DNA of 64,000 nucleotides from Anaerolineales bacterium (GTDB taxonomy: Bacteria; Chloroflexota; Anaerolineae; Anaerolineales; UBA11858), in assembly GCA_028278545.1 (NCBI GenBank), contig JANQED010000132.1, positions 363,556 to 427,555 on the forward strand. Direction: 5' to 3'. Of this stretch, positions 1-8,886 are shown piece by piece. The notes beneath the pieces were generated by a model, which was not told the DNA's origin, did not search any database, and worked only from the letters and a program-made list of their open reading frames with translations. Numbering within the stretch: position 1 is the stretch's first letter; the number at the start of each line of letters is the position of its first letter. A program made the translations under genes and the position numbers.

Positions 1-922
1 CATGCGGGCAGCGGAACTGGAAGATGCAACCCGGTGGTGGGTTGCGCAAATCATGCGTCAGACCCTCTGTCAGCTTTAGCGGTTTGCGCTCCTTGATGGA
101 AGGGATCGATTCAATCAAGAGTTGCGTATAAGGGTGCATTGGAGCTTTCATCGCAGCTCTGACAGGAGCAATTTCCACTAAATTGCCTGCGTACATCACC
201 GCGACTCGGTCAACCATTTGCGCCATCAGGCCCATATCGTGACCAATCATAATCATCGAAACACCCAGCCGCTTTTTGATATCGAGCATAGTCTGGGCAA
301 CCACCCGCTGCACAATCACATCCAAGGCACTGGTGGGTTCATCAGCGATGACCAGGATCGGGTTGAGAACAATGGCCATTGCAATGCAAACACGCTGCTT
401 CATGCCACCACTTAACTCGTGAGGATACATATTGAAAGTGCGGCTGGGCAACCCGACCAATGCCAACAAATCAAGGGTGCGTTCTTTCAGAACCGCTTTA
501 GATTGACGGCCTTCATGGGTTTCGATGGCATCCTTGATCTGGTCTTTGACGCGCATAGTCGGGTTGAGTGAGTTCATCGCGCCTTGAGGCACCAACGCTA
601 TTTGCGTCCAACGCGCACGACGGAGTTCTTTGTTACCGAGATTGATGATATCCATATCGCCATCAAGCATAACCCGCCCCCCCATAATGCGCCCTGGAGG
701 CTGCACCAGGCGGAGGATACCCATCGCGGCGGTTGTTTTTCCACAACCAGATTCGCCCACTAAACCGACCAATTCACCTTTATACACCTTGAAGCTGATA
801 CCGTTGACAGCGATCACATCGCCTTCGGGGGTTTTGTAGTGGACACGTAAATCGCGCACGTCCAGGGCGACATCACTATGTCCGTTATTATTTTGGGTTC
901 CACTCTTCGGATTCGTGCTCAT
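1..922 (-). CDS. Dipeptide/oligopeptide ABC transporter ATP-binding protein (DppD/OppD-like), C-terminus cut by window edge
   Basis: This is the ATPase subunit of a family-5 peptide/nickel-type importer; it would couple ATP hydrolysis at the inner face of the membrane to the permeases encoded just upstream. Read directly: Walker A GESGCGKTT at about residues 56-64, a Q-loop Gln near 113, the ABC signature LSGGMKQR at 170-176, Walker B VIADEPTSALD at 191-201, and near the left edge the PMHPYTQLL stretch typical of the C-terminal oligopeptide-transporter extension. The ATG at 922 overlaps the stop of the preceding permease by four bases (ATGA), which supports both the start and translational coupling. 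About 307 codons are visible; a second ATPase (DppF-like) would be expected further left. The substrate cannot be read from the ATPase. Confidence 0.95.
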   Translation of the reverse strand, partial: MSTNPKSGTQNNNGHSDVALDVRDLRVHYKTPEGDVIAVNGISFKVYKGELVGLVGESGCGKTTAAMGILRLVQPPGRIMGGRVMLDGDMDIINLGNKELRRARWTQIALVPQGAMNSLNPTMRVKDQIKDAIETHEGRQSKAVLKERTLDLLALVGLPSRTFNMYPHELSGGMKQRVCIAMAIVLNPILVIADEPTSALDVIVQRVVAQTMLDIKKRLGVSMIMIGHDMGLMAQMVDRVAVMYAGNLVEIAPVRAAMKAPMHPYTQLLIESIPSIKERKPLKLTEGLTHDLRNPPPGCIFQFRCPH

Positions 923-1854
923 TGCTGTATTCCTCGTAAACGCGGGTTGGCAATTTCATCCAGGCCGATGGTCATTAAAAAGAGTGCCATGAAGATTGTG
1001 ACCAACATAACGATGGGGAAACTCCACCACCACCACATACCGCGCAAGATGGCGGAGGCGCGCAGAGCGTTGTTGATGGTCATCCCAAGGGTGGGGATGC
1101 GCGTTGGCCCTAGACCCAAAATTTCCAGCCCAGTGGCTGCCAAAATCGAGCTTGATACCGTGCTTGTGAAGGTCGCTGCCAAATAGGGCAGCAAATTGGG
1201 CATCATTTCCTTGAACATGATGTCAATAACAGAAGAACCCGAAATTTGCGCCATCTGCACGTAACCGCGCTCGCGCATACTCAACACCTGCGCCCGGATG
1301 ATGCGCGTCGGACCAGGCCAGGCAAACATGGCAATGACCAGGGCCATTGAATTGATGTCAAACTCTCTCACGTAGCTGGCGATCACGATCAAAACGGCCA
1401 GTCCAGGGATCGTCATCCAGGCATCAGAAAGGATGCGGATGGAGCTATCGAGCCAGCCGCCCAAAAAACCGGCTGCAAACCCCAGAATGATCCCCGTTAT
1501 GGTGCCAAGGGACGCAGCGATCAAACCGACTTTCAAGGAACGTGGGGTGGCAACCAGCACCAATGCCAGCATCTCGCGCCCGTTGCTTTCTGATCCTAAA
1601 GGATAATCAGGTGAACCTTCTTTGAAACCCAATGATTTATCAGCCTCGACCCATACTGGCACCATATTTGTAGGGACAGAGCCAACTCTTGCTAACTCAG
1701 TATCCCAGAATACCGGGCCGACGAATTCCATCAAAATCATAAGAATCAGTACCCCAACTCCCAATACCAATTTCCAGTTCAACCAGGGTAATCTTAGAAT
1801 TACCGCCATTCTTGAGCTTCTGGTCCCAAAGACATTTGTGGCTGCTGTCATCAT
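919..1854 (-). CDS. ABC transporter permease, DppC/OppC-like
   Basis: This is an inner-membrane permease subunit of a family-5 peptide-type importer, 311 residues. It has an N-terminal membrane segment at about residues 25-45, a periplasmic stretch, then five further hydrophobic segments. The cytoplasmic EAA-type coupling region is recognisable around residues 205-245 (EMMPNLLPYLAATFTST, followed by GLEILGLGP), as in OppC proteins. The gene sits between the DppB-like permease (start/stop overlap at 1854) and the ATPase (ATGA overlap at 919-922), so the three form one transcription unit. Transport function is secure from family knowledge; the transported compound is not known. Confidence 0.93.
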   Translation of the reverse strand: MMTAATNVFGTRSSRMAVILRLPWLNWKLVLGVGVLILMILMEFVGPVFWDTELARVGSVPTNMVPVWVEADKSLGFKEGSPDYPLGSESNGREMLALVLVATPRSLKVGLIAASLGTITGIILGFAAGFLGGWLDSSIRILSDAWMTIPGLAVLIVIASYVREFDINSMALVIAMFAWPGPTRIIRAQVLSMRERGYVQMAQISGSSVIDIMFKEMMPNLLPYLAATFTSTVSSSILAATGLEILGLGPTRIPTLGMTINNALRASAILRGMWWWWSFPIVMLVTIFMALFLMTIGLDEIANPRLRGIQQ

Positions 1855-2864
1855 TAGCTCCTTTGGTATGTAATGCGGGGGTCAATCAGGGGATAGGTCA
1901 GGTCCAAAATTAGAACAGCGATAGAGACCCCAACAATCACATAAAACACGATTCCCTGGATCAAGGTGAAATCAGAATTGAGAATACCTTGATAGAGCAA
2001 ATACCCCACCCCGGGATAGGTAAAGATGATCTCAACCAGCACTGAGCCGCCTGCTAATGCGCCTAAAGCAACCCCAAAAGCCGTTATCTGTGGCAGGATG
2101 GCATTACGAATACCATAGCGCCAGAAAATGCGCATGGGCGTCAATCCTTTGGCATCGGCTAAAATCATGTAGTCTTCGCCATCGGTGGTAATCATCATGC
2201 CGCGCATTCCCAAAGCCCAACTGCCCATACTGACCATGATGATGGACATAGCAGGTAAAAAAGCATGTTTGATGACACTACCGATAAACTCTAAATCCCA
2301 GCCAGGGTTCAGTCCGCGGGCATAGTTGCCTGCATATGGGAACCAATCCAGCATAAACGCGAAGAAAAACAGCAGCATGATCCCGATCATATAGGCTGGA
2401 ATGGATGTAAAGGTTAACGAAATGGGCAGCAACCAGCGGATCATTTTTGGCGTGCGCCGCCAAGCCAGAAGCGCGCCTACTGCATTCCCGATGATGAAAG
2501 ACAAGATAAGGGCAACAAAGAGCAAACCAATCGTCCAGGGCAGACTGCGGGCGATCATATCGTCTATACGGCTGGGAAAAAAGGCCAGTGAATACCCTGT
2601 GTTAAACGTAGCCGAGTTGTATAAGTATTTGAAGTATTGCACGTGAACTGGGTCGTTCAGGCCAAAACGTTCACGATAGGCTTCGACGATTTGATCAGCG
2701 TTCTCTACGTTAGAACCTTCCGTTAACATCCGGCCAATCATAGCCTGGACAGGGTCACCAGGTGCCATGCGGGGTACAATGAAGATAACCGTTGTTCCCA
2801 ACCACACAGTAAGCAGAAACATACCAAGTCGTTTGATGACATATTCTTTGGATAAGCCACCCAT
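1854..2864 (-). CDS. ABC transporter permease, DppB/OppB-like
   Basis: This is the second permease subunit, 336 residues. It shows the classic OppB layout: a first membrane helix with YVIKRLGMFLLTVWLG near the N-terminus, the conserved MAPGDPVQAM segment after it, a long extracytoplasmic loop, and five more helices. The EAA-like region lies around residues 225-260 (DYMILADAKGLTPMRIFWRYG). The ATG at 2864 is preceded by an AGGAGA Shine-Dalgarno sequence. It follows the binding-protein gene after about 100 bases that contain a strong stem-loop (2881-2917), and overlaps the next permease. It is part of one importer with its neighbours. Confidence 0.94.
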   Translation of the reverse strand: MGGLSKEYVIKRLGMFLLTVWLGTTVIFIVPRMAPGDPVQAMIGRMLTEGSNVENADQIVEAYRERFGLNDPVHVQYFKYLYNSATFNTGYSLAFFPSRIDDMIARSLPWTIGLLFVALILSFIIGNAVGALLAWRRTPKMIRWLLPISLTFTSIPAYMIGIMLLFFFAFMLDWFPYAGNYARGLNPGWDLEFIGSVIKHAFLPAMSIIMVSMGSWALGMRGMMITTDGEDYMILADAKGLTPMRIFWRYGIRNAILPQITAFGVALGALAGGSVLVEIIFTYPGVGYLLYQGILNSDFTLIQGIVFYVIVGVSIAVLILDLTYPLIDPRITYQRS

Positions 2865-2880
2865 AGAGTTCTCCTTTACT

Positions 2881-2917
2881 TCAGGACTGGCAGCCCCGAG
2901 AGGACTGCCAGTCCTGA
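2881..2917 (-). promoter_or_regulatory. Intercistronic stem-loop between binding protein and permease genes
   Basis: A perfect 13-base inverted repeat (TCAGGACTGGCAG against CTGCCAGTCCTGA) encloses an 11-base loop. No run of T follows on the minus strand, so it is not an obvious intrinsic terminator. In family-5 ABC operons such hairpins after the binding-protein gene commonly stabilise its mRNA or partly reduce readthrough so that binding protein exceeds permease. That role is inferred here. Confidence 0.75.
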
Positions 2918-2962
2918 TACTATTCCACTTGCCGTATAGTTCCTAAGCCATTCTCAGACTGA

Positions 2963-4834
2963 TTAGGGGGTTACCGGTTCCAGATTTTGCAAAATCACAT
3001 GCGTAACCTGCCACCAAGTTGCCGGGGCAATGTAGGGGTTATCAGCGGTGGGCCAGCCCGTCCAATAGGTCTGATCGAAGGGCACTAACTTGACAGCTTG
3101 GGCAATGGGCAGAGCCGGTTTCTCGGCCAGCCACAACTCCATCGAATCGAGGAACAACTGCTCCAGCTGAGGATCGCCAGGGGGCACGTCAGCCATCTGC
3201 GCAACAAGGTCGGAGTAAGCCTGGGCGGCTTCACCATCCCAACGCTGGGTATTGGCATAGAAGCCTGAGGAAGTCTCACCTTCTGCAGGGATGTGGCGGG
3301 TGCTAAAGGTATCCATCTTGGCCCACAAGTCGATGGGGCCGCAAACGAAGAAGTAGTAGGTGTCGAAGCCTGCCCCAGTCAGGTTTTCGATGAAGGCGGG
3401 AATGGGCTGGATATCCTGGACGGCATTGACCCCGACCGCCTGGAATTGCTCGACCAACAAGGATACCGTGCTGTTCATCTCTGTAGCGTCGAAGTTAGCA
3501 ATCGACATGGCCAGTTCAACGCCATCTTTCTCATAGTAGCCTGTTTCAGCATTCATCGTGTAGCCTAAGGCCTCGAAACCAGCTTTGGCTTTTTCGGGGT
3601 CATAGGTATGGAGAGGGTACTGGTCATACAACCCTTCATCTACAGCTGACTGCACATAGCTATTGAAGACATTGTAAGCAGGCAGCCAGTGCTGAGAGGC
3701 TGATGATGTGCTCTCATAGGCAATATCGATGATCTGGGCGCGATCGATAGCATAGTTGACTGCTTCGCGCATGGCAACATCGTTCCATGGCTCCTTTGTC
3801 AGGTTGAAGTGGAAGTTGCGAGCACAGGGATCGATCCAGGCGTATGGCAGGTCAGCGTGCCAAGCAATGGTGGTGCCAGTCATTTGCTTCAAAGCCAGGT
3901 AAGAACCCAGGTTGACGCCCATCAAGCTGTCCAATTCGTTGCGTGCCATGGCAGCAGTGCGGGTTTCTTCGGAGCCGTAAGCTACCCAAACTAATTTTTC
4001 AGGCGCAGGCAGCTTAAAACCAGCATCGACGCCCCACCAATCATCATTGCGGACATAGGTAAACTCAGTTTCACTAACACTTTCCAAAAGATAGGGACCA
4101 GAAAATACGGGCCAACCCTGATCAGGATCGTAGTTGGTGAAGGTTACAGGATCTTGATCAGCCCAGATATGCTCAGGGACGATGAAAAAGGATGAAGTTG
4201 ACGTGACCACAAAGTTGGTGTAACCAAATCGATAGTCAGTCGCGGTCAGGGTGAATTGTACTGTGAGATCATCGACTTTTTCAACGCTAGCCACATTCTC
4301 AAAAGCAGGCATGGTCATAAGATCAGGCGTATTCATGCCCATATTGACGGTGAACACAAAGTCGTCGGCGTCCAGGGTTTCAGCATCACTCCACTTGATG
4401 CCTTCACGCAGTTTAATCGTCCAGACGGTGGCATCATCATTGGATTCCATACTCTCACCCAACCAGTTGATAACCTCACCGGTGGGGCTTTCCAGGTTCA
4501 GGATGAATAGTGGTTCAATCATGGCCTGGAAAAAGCCATGTTCAAGCCGACGACCGGCGGCAAAGGGGTTCCACAGTTCAGGATCAGCCACCAGGCCTTC
4601 ATCGATATCAAAGATGACGGTCTTGCGGCGTTCGAGTTCGGCTTCATCGACTGCTTCGACTTCTTTGATAACTTCCTTTTCTACCTCAACGGTAACGACA
4701 ACTTCTTGGACTTCACCTTCGACAACCACCGTTTCGACAACAGTGATCGTCTCCGGTTCTGGTGGCGCGCAAGCGGCCAAAGCAAGGGCCAAAATTGCGC
4801 ATACAGCCAGGGTGGCAAATAGTTTTTTAGACAT
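2963..4834 (-). CDS. Extracellular solute-binding lipoprotein, family 5 (peptide/opine/nickel type)
   Basis: This is the substrate-binding component of the importer, 623 residues. The N-terminus is a lipoprotein signal: a Lys-rich start, a hydrophobic core and the lipobox LAAC with Cys22 as the likely lipidated residue. A Glu/Val-rich linker follows (about residues 25-65), then the SBP_bac_5 fold with recognisable stretches such as WTIKLREGIKWSDAETLDADD and DPEKAKAGFEALGY. I chose the ATG at 4834 because GGAGGA lies just upstream; a TTG five codons earlier would sit inside that Shine-Dalgarno. It is the first gene of the transporter unit, followed by a stem-loop and the two permeases. The ligand is unknown; neighbouring amidohydrolase and oxidoreductases hint at a nitrogen-containing small molecule or peptide. 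Confidence 0.95.
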   Translation of the reverse strand: MSKKLFATLAVCAILALALAACAPPEPETITVVETVVVEGEVQEVVVTVEVEKEVIKEVEAVDEAELERRKTVIFDIDEGLVADPELWNPFAAGRRLEHGFFQAMIEPLFILNLESPTGEVINWLGESMESNDDATVWTIKLREGIKWSDAETLDADDFVFTVNMGMNTPDLMTMPAFENVASVEKVDDLTVQFTLTATDYRFGYTNFVVTSTSSFFIVPEHIWADQDPVTFTNYDPDQGWPVFSGPYLLESVSETEFTYVRNDDWWGVDAGFKLPAPEKLVWVAYGSEETRTAAMARNELDSLMGVNLGSYLALKQMTGTTIAWHADLPYAWIDPCARNFHFNLTKEPWNDVAMREAVNYAIDRAQIIDIAYESTSSASQHWLPAYNVFNSYVQSAVDEGLYDQYPLHTYDPEKAKAGFEALGYTMNAETGYYEKDGVELAMSIANFDATEMNSTVSLLVEQFQAVGVNAVQDIQPIPAFIENLTGAGFDTYYFFVCGPIDLWAKMDTFSTRHIPAEGETSSGFYANTQRWDGEAAQAYSDLVAQMADVPPGDPQLEQLFLDSMELWLAEKPALPIAQAVKLVPFDQTYWTGWPTADNPYIAPATWWQVTHVILQNLEPVTP

Positions 4835-4921
4835 GTAAGTCTCCTCCAAACACTAGATCATTTGATTATGATATATTCAGGGGATGGCATATATGGGCTA
4901 TTTGGGGAAGGTCACCTCCTT

Positions 4922-5866
4922 TTACTCATCAATGCTGTGAGTATCTGGTAACTGGGACAGAACGGTATTGGCGAAAACTTCTAAACCGGCAATATCGTCA
5001 AGATCTGTCCATTGCAGCATTACCTTTTGAACGCCCACTTCTGCCAGTTGACAGAGTTGATCGACAATCTGAGAGGGCACGCCAGCAACAAGCCCACCTT
5101 CCTGCAACTCAGATACGGTACGCCCGTTGAGCCGATTCTGTAGTTCGTGTTGGTCTGCTCCGAAAACAAGACCTTTCATTTGTGATCTGATGACATAATC
5201 AGGAGAACGCCCGGACTGAGCGATAAGTGCATCTAAACAACCGTTGAGTTCTGCAAATTGAACTGGGGTGCGGTAGACAGCGTTCCATTCGTCAGCGTAT
5301 TTCGCAGCCAGGGGAAGCACTCGTTTTGGGCCATTGCCACCAATCATGATGGGCGGGCCACCTGCTCGCTGGGGACGGGGCAGCAAACTGGCATTTTCCA
5401 GCCGGTAATACCGCCCTTCGAACGTCACAGGCCGGTCGCTGCGCAGCAGTTGGCGGATGATGGTTAGACCCTCCTCGAAGCGTGCAAAACGTTCGGAGAC
5501 AGGCAGCAACTCAAACCCAAAGCTGCGATGCTCCCTCTCTCCACCACCCCAGCCAGCCCCCAGGCCCAGAACCAGGCGTCCACCGGAGAGGTCATCCACA
5601 TCTTTCGCCATCCTGGCAGTGTGGACAGGGTGGCGGAAAGAAAGTGGCGTCACTAAAGGACCAAACTCGATGCGCCGGGTATGGCAGGCCAGCCAGGTTA
5701 GTGATATCCAAAGTTCCAATGAATCCTGGTCGGGGGGTTGCGCATCCAGGAAATGATCAGAGCGATACAGCCCGGCAAAACCTAGTTCCTCGACAGCCAA
5801 CACAATGCGCTGCCAACGTGGCCAGGTCAGGCCTCTTTGCCCCTCGACTGTGACCGCAACCTGCAT
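4922..5866 (-). CDS. LLM-class flavin-dependent oxidoreductase (luciferase-like, possibly F420-dependent)
   Basis: This is a 314-residue luciferase-like monooxygenase-fold enzyme. It shows the TIM-barrel pattern of the family: GFAGLYRSDHF early, RIEFGPLVTPLSFRHPV, the glycine-rich GRLVLGLGAGWGGGEHR-like segment around residues 95-112 and PIMIGGNGPKRVLPLAAKYADEWN near 173-195. These features resemble F420-dependent LLM enzymes more than the flavin-reductase-coupled luciferases, but the cofactor cannot be settled from sequence alone. It starts two bases after the small 77-residue gene ends and is probably cotranscribed with the upstream nitrilase and FAD enzyme. The substrate is unknown; the context suggests a catabolic oxidation linked to the neighbouring transporter. 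Confidence 0.88.
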   Translation of the reverse strand: MQVAVTVEGQRGLTWPRWQRIVLAVEELGFAGLYRSDHFLDAQPPDQDSLELWISLTWLACHTRRIEFGPLVTPLSFRHPVHTARMAKDVDDLSGGRLVLGLGAGWGGGEREHRSFGFELLPVSERFARFEEGLTIIRQLLRSDRPVTFEGRYYRLENASLLPRPQRAGGPPIMIGGNGPKRVLPLAAKYADEWNAVYRTPVQFAELNGCLDALIAQSGRSPDYVIRSQMKGLVFGADQHELQNRLNGRTVSELQEGGLVAGVPSQIVDQLCQLAEVGVQKVMLQWTDLDDIAGLEVFANTVLSQLPDTHSIDE

Positions 5867-5868
5867 AA

Positions 5869-6102
5869 CTATTCCTTCTGTTCAGCTTTGGCCTGGCGAT
5901 ATAAGCGGGGCAAGGCCAGCACATATTTGATCACCGGCCAATTCAGCCCAGCACGGATAAACAGCCACAAATCAACGGCGTCCATGCGCACTTTGGCGGG
6001 CATAGTTGAGTCAGGGTGGCTGTGAATGATCAGGTATTGATCTTTTCGTTCGATCTTGCCAACCACGAAATCCATCTTGACGAGCTTGCTGGCAACTTTC
6101 AT
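5869..6102 (-). CDS. Small protein of unknown function, 77 residues
   Basis: I do not recognise a family. The product is short and basic, with an N-terminal KVASKLVKMDFVVGKIERK segment, a possible beta strand QYLIIHSHPD, and a C-terminal half with an amphipathic or weakly hydrophobic stretch (LNWPVIKYVLALPRLY) ending in charged residues. AAGGAAGG precedes the ATG at a good distance, overlapping the end of the nitrilase gene, and the next gene begins two bases after its stop, so the arrangement is tightly operonic. It has no membrane helix long enough to be confident. It could be an accessory subunit of the adjacent enzymes; this is a guess from position only. Confidence 0.65.
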   Translation of the reverse strand: MKVASKLVKMDFVVGKIERKDQYLIIHSHPDSTMPAKVRMDAVDLWLFIRAGLNWPVIKYVLALPRLYRQAKAEQKE

Positions 6103-6103
6103 T

Positions 6104-7255
6104 TCAATCCTTCCTTAGCCTGCCTGACTCTTGAGCATAGCGGACGCGCTGCTCGAAGAGTTTAGGCATATCTTCGACGGAATATTCCGCGGGTGGCGTA
6201 AACTGTCCCCGACCATAGAGAGTGCTCAATACCTGCTTGGCGCCCTCCATCTTGTCGGCCAGGTTGCGGGGCGGCTTTCCTGACGGGAATAAGTTGGGAG
6301 GATAGATGGACTTCTCGTACATCTCACGAAAACCTTCGGTACGCACATCAATCCACATGTTGTGGTTGGCGATGGTGCGGTGATCCCGCAAGGCTTCGAT
6401 ATCAATGGTGGCGGCGATGATTTGCTCCTCCGGGTAAGGGGCATAGCGCATCACCATGCCGGTGTAATCGATAATGAAAGAATGGCCGGGGCAGAATGCT
6501 TTGGGATAATAGTCGTAGTGAACCTTACCCCAATTGGAACCCAGCAGATAACACATATTGTCGTGCGCCCTGGTGCGACGGGTGAACAGCCAGAAATCCC
6601 AAGGGGAGCTCACACCTTCCACTTCCTGGATGGCTCCCGGATGGCAGATCACTTCAACCCCATTGAAGCCTAATGCACGGGAAACCTCTGGGGTGGCGCC
6701 ATCATGACAGGTCATCGTCCCCAATTTGCCGATGTCAGTATCCACAACTGGGAAACGAGTCTTGATACTGTCCCCGAAGACTTTGTTGTACTCATCGAGC
6801 ATATCGTGGGGGCTGGTTCCCAGGCCAATCGAGGCGGGGATATGCCATTTGTGATAGCGTAAGATCACCTTTCCATCTGGGCCGATGATGAAGGCGGTGT
6901 TGAACCAACGGTCGGGAAACTCCGGAACCTGCTCGACGACGCCGCCCCCGGCGATATAAATGCCATACTCCTTGCATTTCTCACCGAGCACATCCAGTTC
7001 TGGCCCAGGGATGGTGATGGCTTTCTTCATGAAGGCTTCTAGACCATCTTCGCCCTTGCCCGGCGTCGTGACCCCCTGTAAGAAGTATTCGGGGAAAACC
7101 ACCAGTCGTACTGGGCGCTCGTAAAAATAACCCACGCCAAAATCGATCAGCTTGGTATAACGCTCCAAATTGCGGTAGATGTCATCACGGGTGTTAGCTA
7201 CATGTACTTCGGGCTGGACGACTAAGGCGGTGTATTTCTCAATCTTTTTGCTCAT
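6104..7255 (-). CDS. Carbon-nitrogen hydrolase, nitrilase superfamily (amidase/formamidase-like)
   Basis: This is a 383-residue member of the nitrilase superfamily, which hydrolyses nitriles or amides with a Glu-Lys-Cys triad. All three residues are visible: Glu in VVFPEYFLQG (about residue 56), Lys in LRYHKWHIP (about 136) and Cys in GTMTCHDGATPE (about 183). The Cys context and length are closer to aliphatic amidase/formamidase-type branches than to true nitrilases, but the branch is uncertain. I placed the start at the MSKK ATG (7255), seven bases after AGGA; GTG and ATG codons just upstream are alternatives. It begins immediately after the FAD oxidoreductase gene and runs into the 77-residue gene. 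Release of ammonia from an imported amide is a reasonable inference. Confidence 0.92.
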   Translation of the reverse strand: MSKKIEKYTALVVQPEVHVANTRDDIYRNLERYTKLIDFGVGYFYERPVRLVVFPEYFLQGVTTPGKGEDGLEAFMKKAITIPGPELDVLGEKCKEYGIYIAGGGVVEQVPEFPDRWFNTAFIIGPDGKVILRYHKWHIPASIGLGTSPHDMLDEYNKVFGDSIKTRFPVVDTDIGKLGTMTCHDGATPEVSRALGFNGVEVICHPGAIQEVEGVSSPWDFWLFTRRTRAHDNMCYLLGSNWGKVHYDYYPKAFCPGHSFIIDYTGMVMRYAPYPEEQIIAATIDIEALRDHRTIANHNMWIDVRTEGFREMYEKSIYPPNLFPSGKPPRNLADKMEGAKQVLSTLYGRGQFTPPAEYSVEDMPKLFEQRVRYAQESGRLRKD

Positions 7256-7264
7256 CATCACTTC

Positions 7265-8854
7265 CTAGAAATCGAATTCGTCATCTTCTTCTTTCATGCC
7301 GAACGAACGCAGCATTTCATTAGCCGTCACTGTACCCATAGCAGTGATCCCATTTCCTGGATGTGTTGAAGGCCCTGTCATCCAAAGATTCTTGATGGGA
7401 GAACGATATTGAGCATAACCAGGGAAAGGTCTGAAATATCCCATTTGTGCCTGCGTGCGTTCCCCACCTGTGGTTGTGCCATCAACGAGCGACCAGTTAT
7501 CACGCTCTAACTTCTCTGCATGATCGATATATTCGGCGAGGATGTTTTCGCGGCTCATGTTGGTCGTATGCCTTTGCAGCACAGGCAGCATGACCTCATC
7601 GACATATTCTTTTGCTAATTCATCCGTCCAGCGGCTGCCATCCTGGAGGCGGTTGGAGACGAAAGTATCCATAATTAGCGTATGCTTGCCATCTGGCGCG
7701 CGGCTGGGGTCATGCAGTGTCCAGGCCGCTGTCCACAGGAAGGGATTGCTGGGGGGGACATTCCGCCCCATCTCGGCATATTGGATCTCGATATCTTCCA
7801 TCGAGCCGAAGATACGTTGGAAGGCTGTATAACTCATCTCCTCCCCATTCTTGAATTGAGGTAATTCGTTGAGTGCATAGTGCGCCCGAACGATACTGAC
7901 TTTGCCAAACGAGAAATTTTCGACCATCCGGCGGAATTTGGGCGTCAAGTGCTGTGGTTCAATACACCTCAAGAAGGTTTGTTTGGGATCCAGGCTGGTC
8001 ACGACAGCTTGCTTTGCCGTGACCTCTTGCCCGTCCTCAAGCTGGATACCTTTGCATTCTCCATCTGCAACAATGAACTTCGTCACAGTCGATTCCGTCA
8101 TCACTGTGCCGCCCCTGGCCTCGATGTATCTCGCCAGGGCGTTGGGCATTTCAATGGTCCCACCTTTCGGAATGGATTCGCCAAAATAGTGGATAGCCGG
8201 GATCATCACATAAAAAGACTGTCCCACACCTTCCTGGAAGGGCCAATTTTGCGGAGCCATGGCCCACCCCAAAATAAATGACTGCACTATGGGATGTTCA
8301 AAGTTTTCTTTGACCCAAGCTTTGGGGCTAAGCTGATAGTTACGCAGCATTTCTAAACCAGCTTCGCTGTTTTCCATTACGGAGGTCATTAAACTGGGCG
8401 GCTGAGGGGAGTTGAACAGGTTGGAGACGACACCGTCCTTGATCTCAATAAAACCATCGTAAACCTCACGGTAGCGCCTGGCATCCTCTGGCGAGTATTG
8501 GGCAATGCTTTCACAAGTTTTATCGACATCTTTGTAGACAATGATCCCCGGTCCTTCATGATTGGGATGCCCGGTGATTAGATCTTCTGACCAGATATAC
8601 TCCAGGCCATATTGCTCCAACTCGGGAAGCATTTCTTTATAGTCAGGGTTTAGGTGGATCCAGACATGAGATGAACCGTACATATCATGCTTGAATCCGG
8701 GTAAAGTAACTTCCCTGGTTGTCACACATCCCCCTAGCCAGGGGTTGCGTTCAGCAACCAAAACTGACATCCCTTCACGGGCGAGAACAGCCCCGCAGGC
8801 CAGCCCGTTGTGCCCACCGCCTGCGATAATTACATCAAAATCCTGATTCGTCAT
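7265..8854 (-). CDS. FAD-dependent oxidoreductase, phytoene-desaturase-like (COG1233 type)
   Basis: This 529-residue flavoprotein opens with a dinucleotide-binding motif, VIIAGGGHNGLACGAVLARE, followed by the acidic strand end VLVAERNPWLGG. Its length and the C-terminal ALWMTGPSTHPGNG-like FAD-contact segment (LWMTGPSTHPGNGITAMG at about 485-505) match the CrtI/amine-oxidase-like superfamily. No carotenoid genes are nearby, so a carotenoid role is unlikely; related proteins of this group are broadly annotated as NAD(P)/FAD oxidoreductases. AGAGGA precedes the ATG. It heads the run of genes 8854 to 4922 and lies directly downstream of an XRE-cupin regulator gene, suggesting regulated catabolism of an unidentified substrate. 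Confidence 0.9.
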   Translation of the reverse strand: MTNQDFDVIIAGGGHNGLACGAVLAREGMSVLVAERNPWLGGCVTTREVTLPGFKHDMYGSSHVWIHLNPDYKEMLPELEQYGLEYIWSEDLITGHPNHEGPGIIVYKDVDKTCESIAQYSPEDARRYREVYDGFIEIKDGVVSNLFNSPQPPSLMTSVMENSEAGLEMLRNYQLSPKAWVKENFEHPIVQSFILGWAMAPQNWPFQEGVGQSFYVMIPAIHYFGESIPKGGTIEMPNALARYIEARGGTVMTESTVTKFIVADGECKGIQLEDGQEVTAKQAVVTSLDPKQTFLRCIEPQHLTPKFRRMVENFSFGKVSIVRAHYALNELPQFKNGEEMSYTAFQRIFGSMEDIEIQYAEMGRNVPPSNPFLWTAAWTLHDPSRAPDGKHTLIMDTFVSNRLQDGSRWTDELAKEYVDEVMLPVLQRHTTNMSRENILAEYIDHAEKLERDNWSLVDGTTTGGERTQAQMGYFRPFPGYAQYRSPIKNLWMTGPSTHPGNGITAMGTVTANEMLRSFGMKEEDDEFDF

Positions 8855-8863
8855 TGTTGGTCC

Positions 8864-8879
8864 TCTGTAAACCGTTTTG
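8864..8879. promoter_or_regulatory. Candidate operator-like word upstream of the FAD oxidoreductase
   Basis: TCTGTAAACCGTTTTG on the plus strand lies just before the FAD oxidoreductase start. It matches 12 or 13 of 16 bases of the word at 9537-9552 in the other regulator promoter, and has an imperfect palindromic core AAACCGTTT. It may be a site for one of the XRE-cupin proteins. Confidence 0.3.
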
Positions 8880-8886
8880 TAAATGG

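Noticed and set aside
4850..4921. Possible regulatory RNA between the binding protein and LLM genes
   Set aside because: It is only 70 bases with no clear stem or conserved riboswitch core; it is more likely just a promoter and ribosome-binding region.
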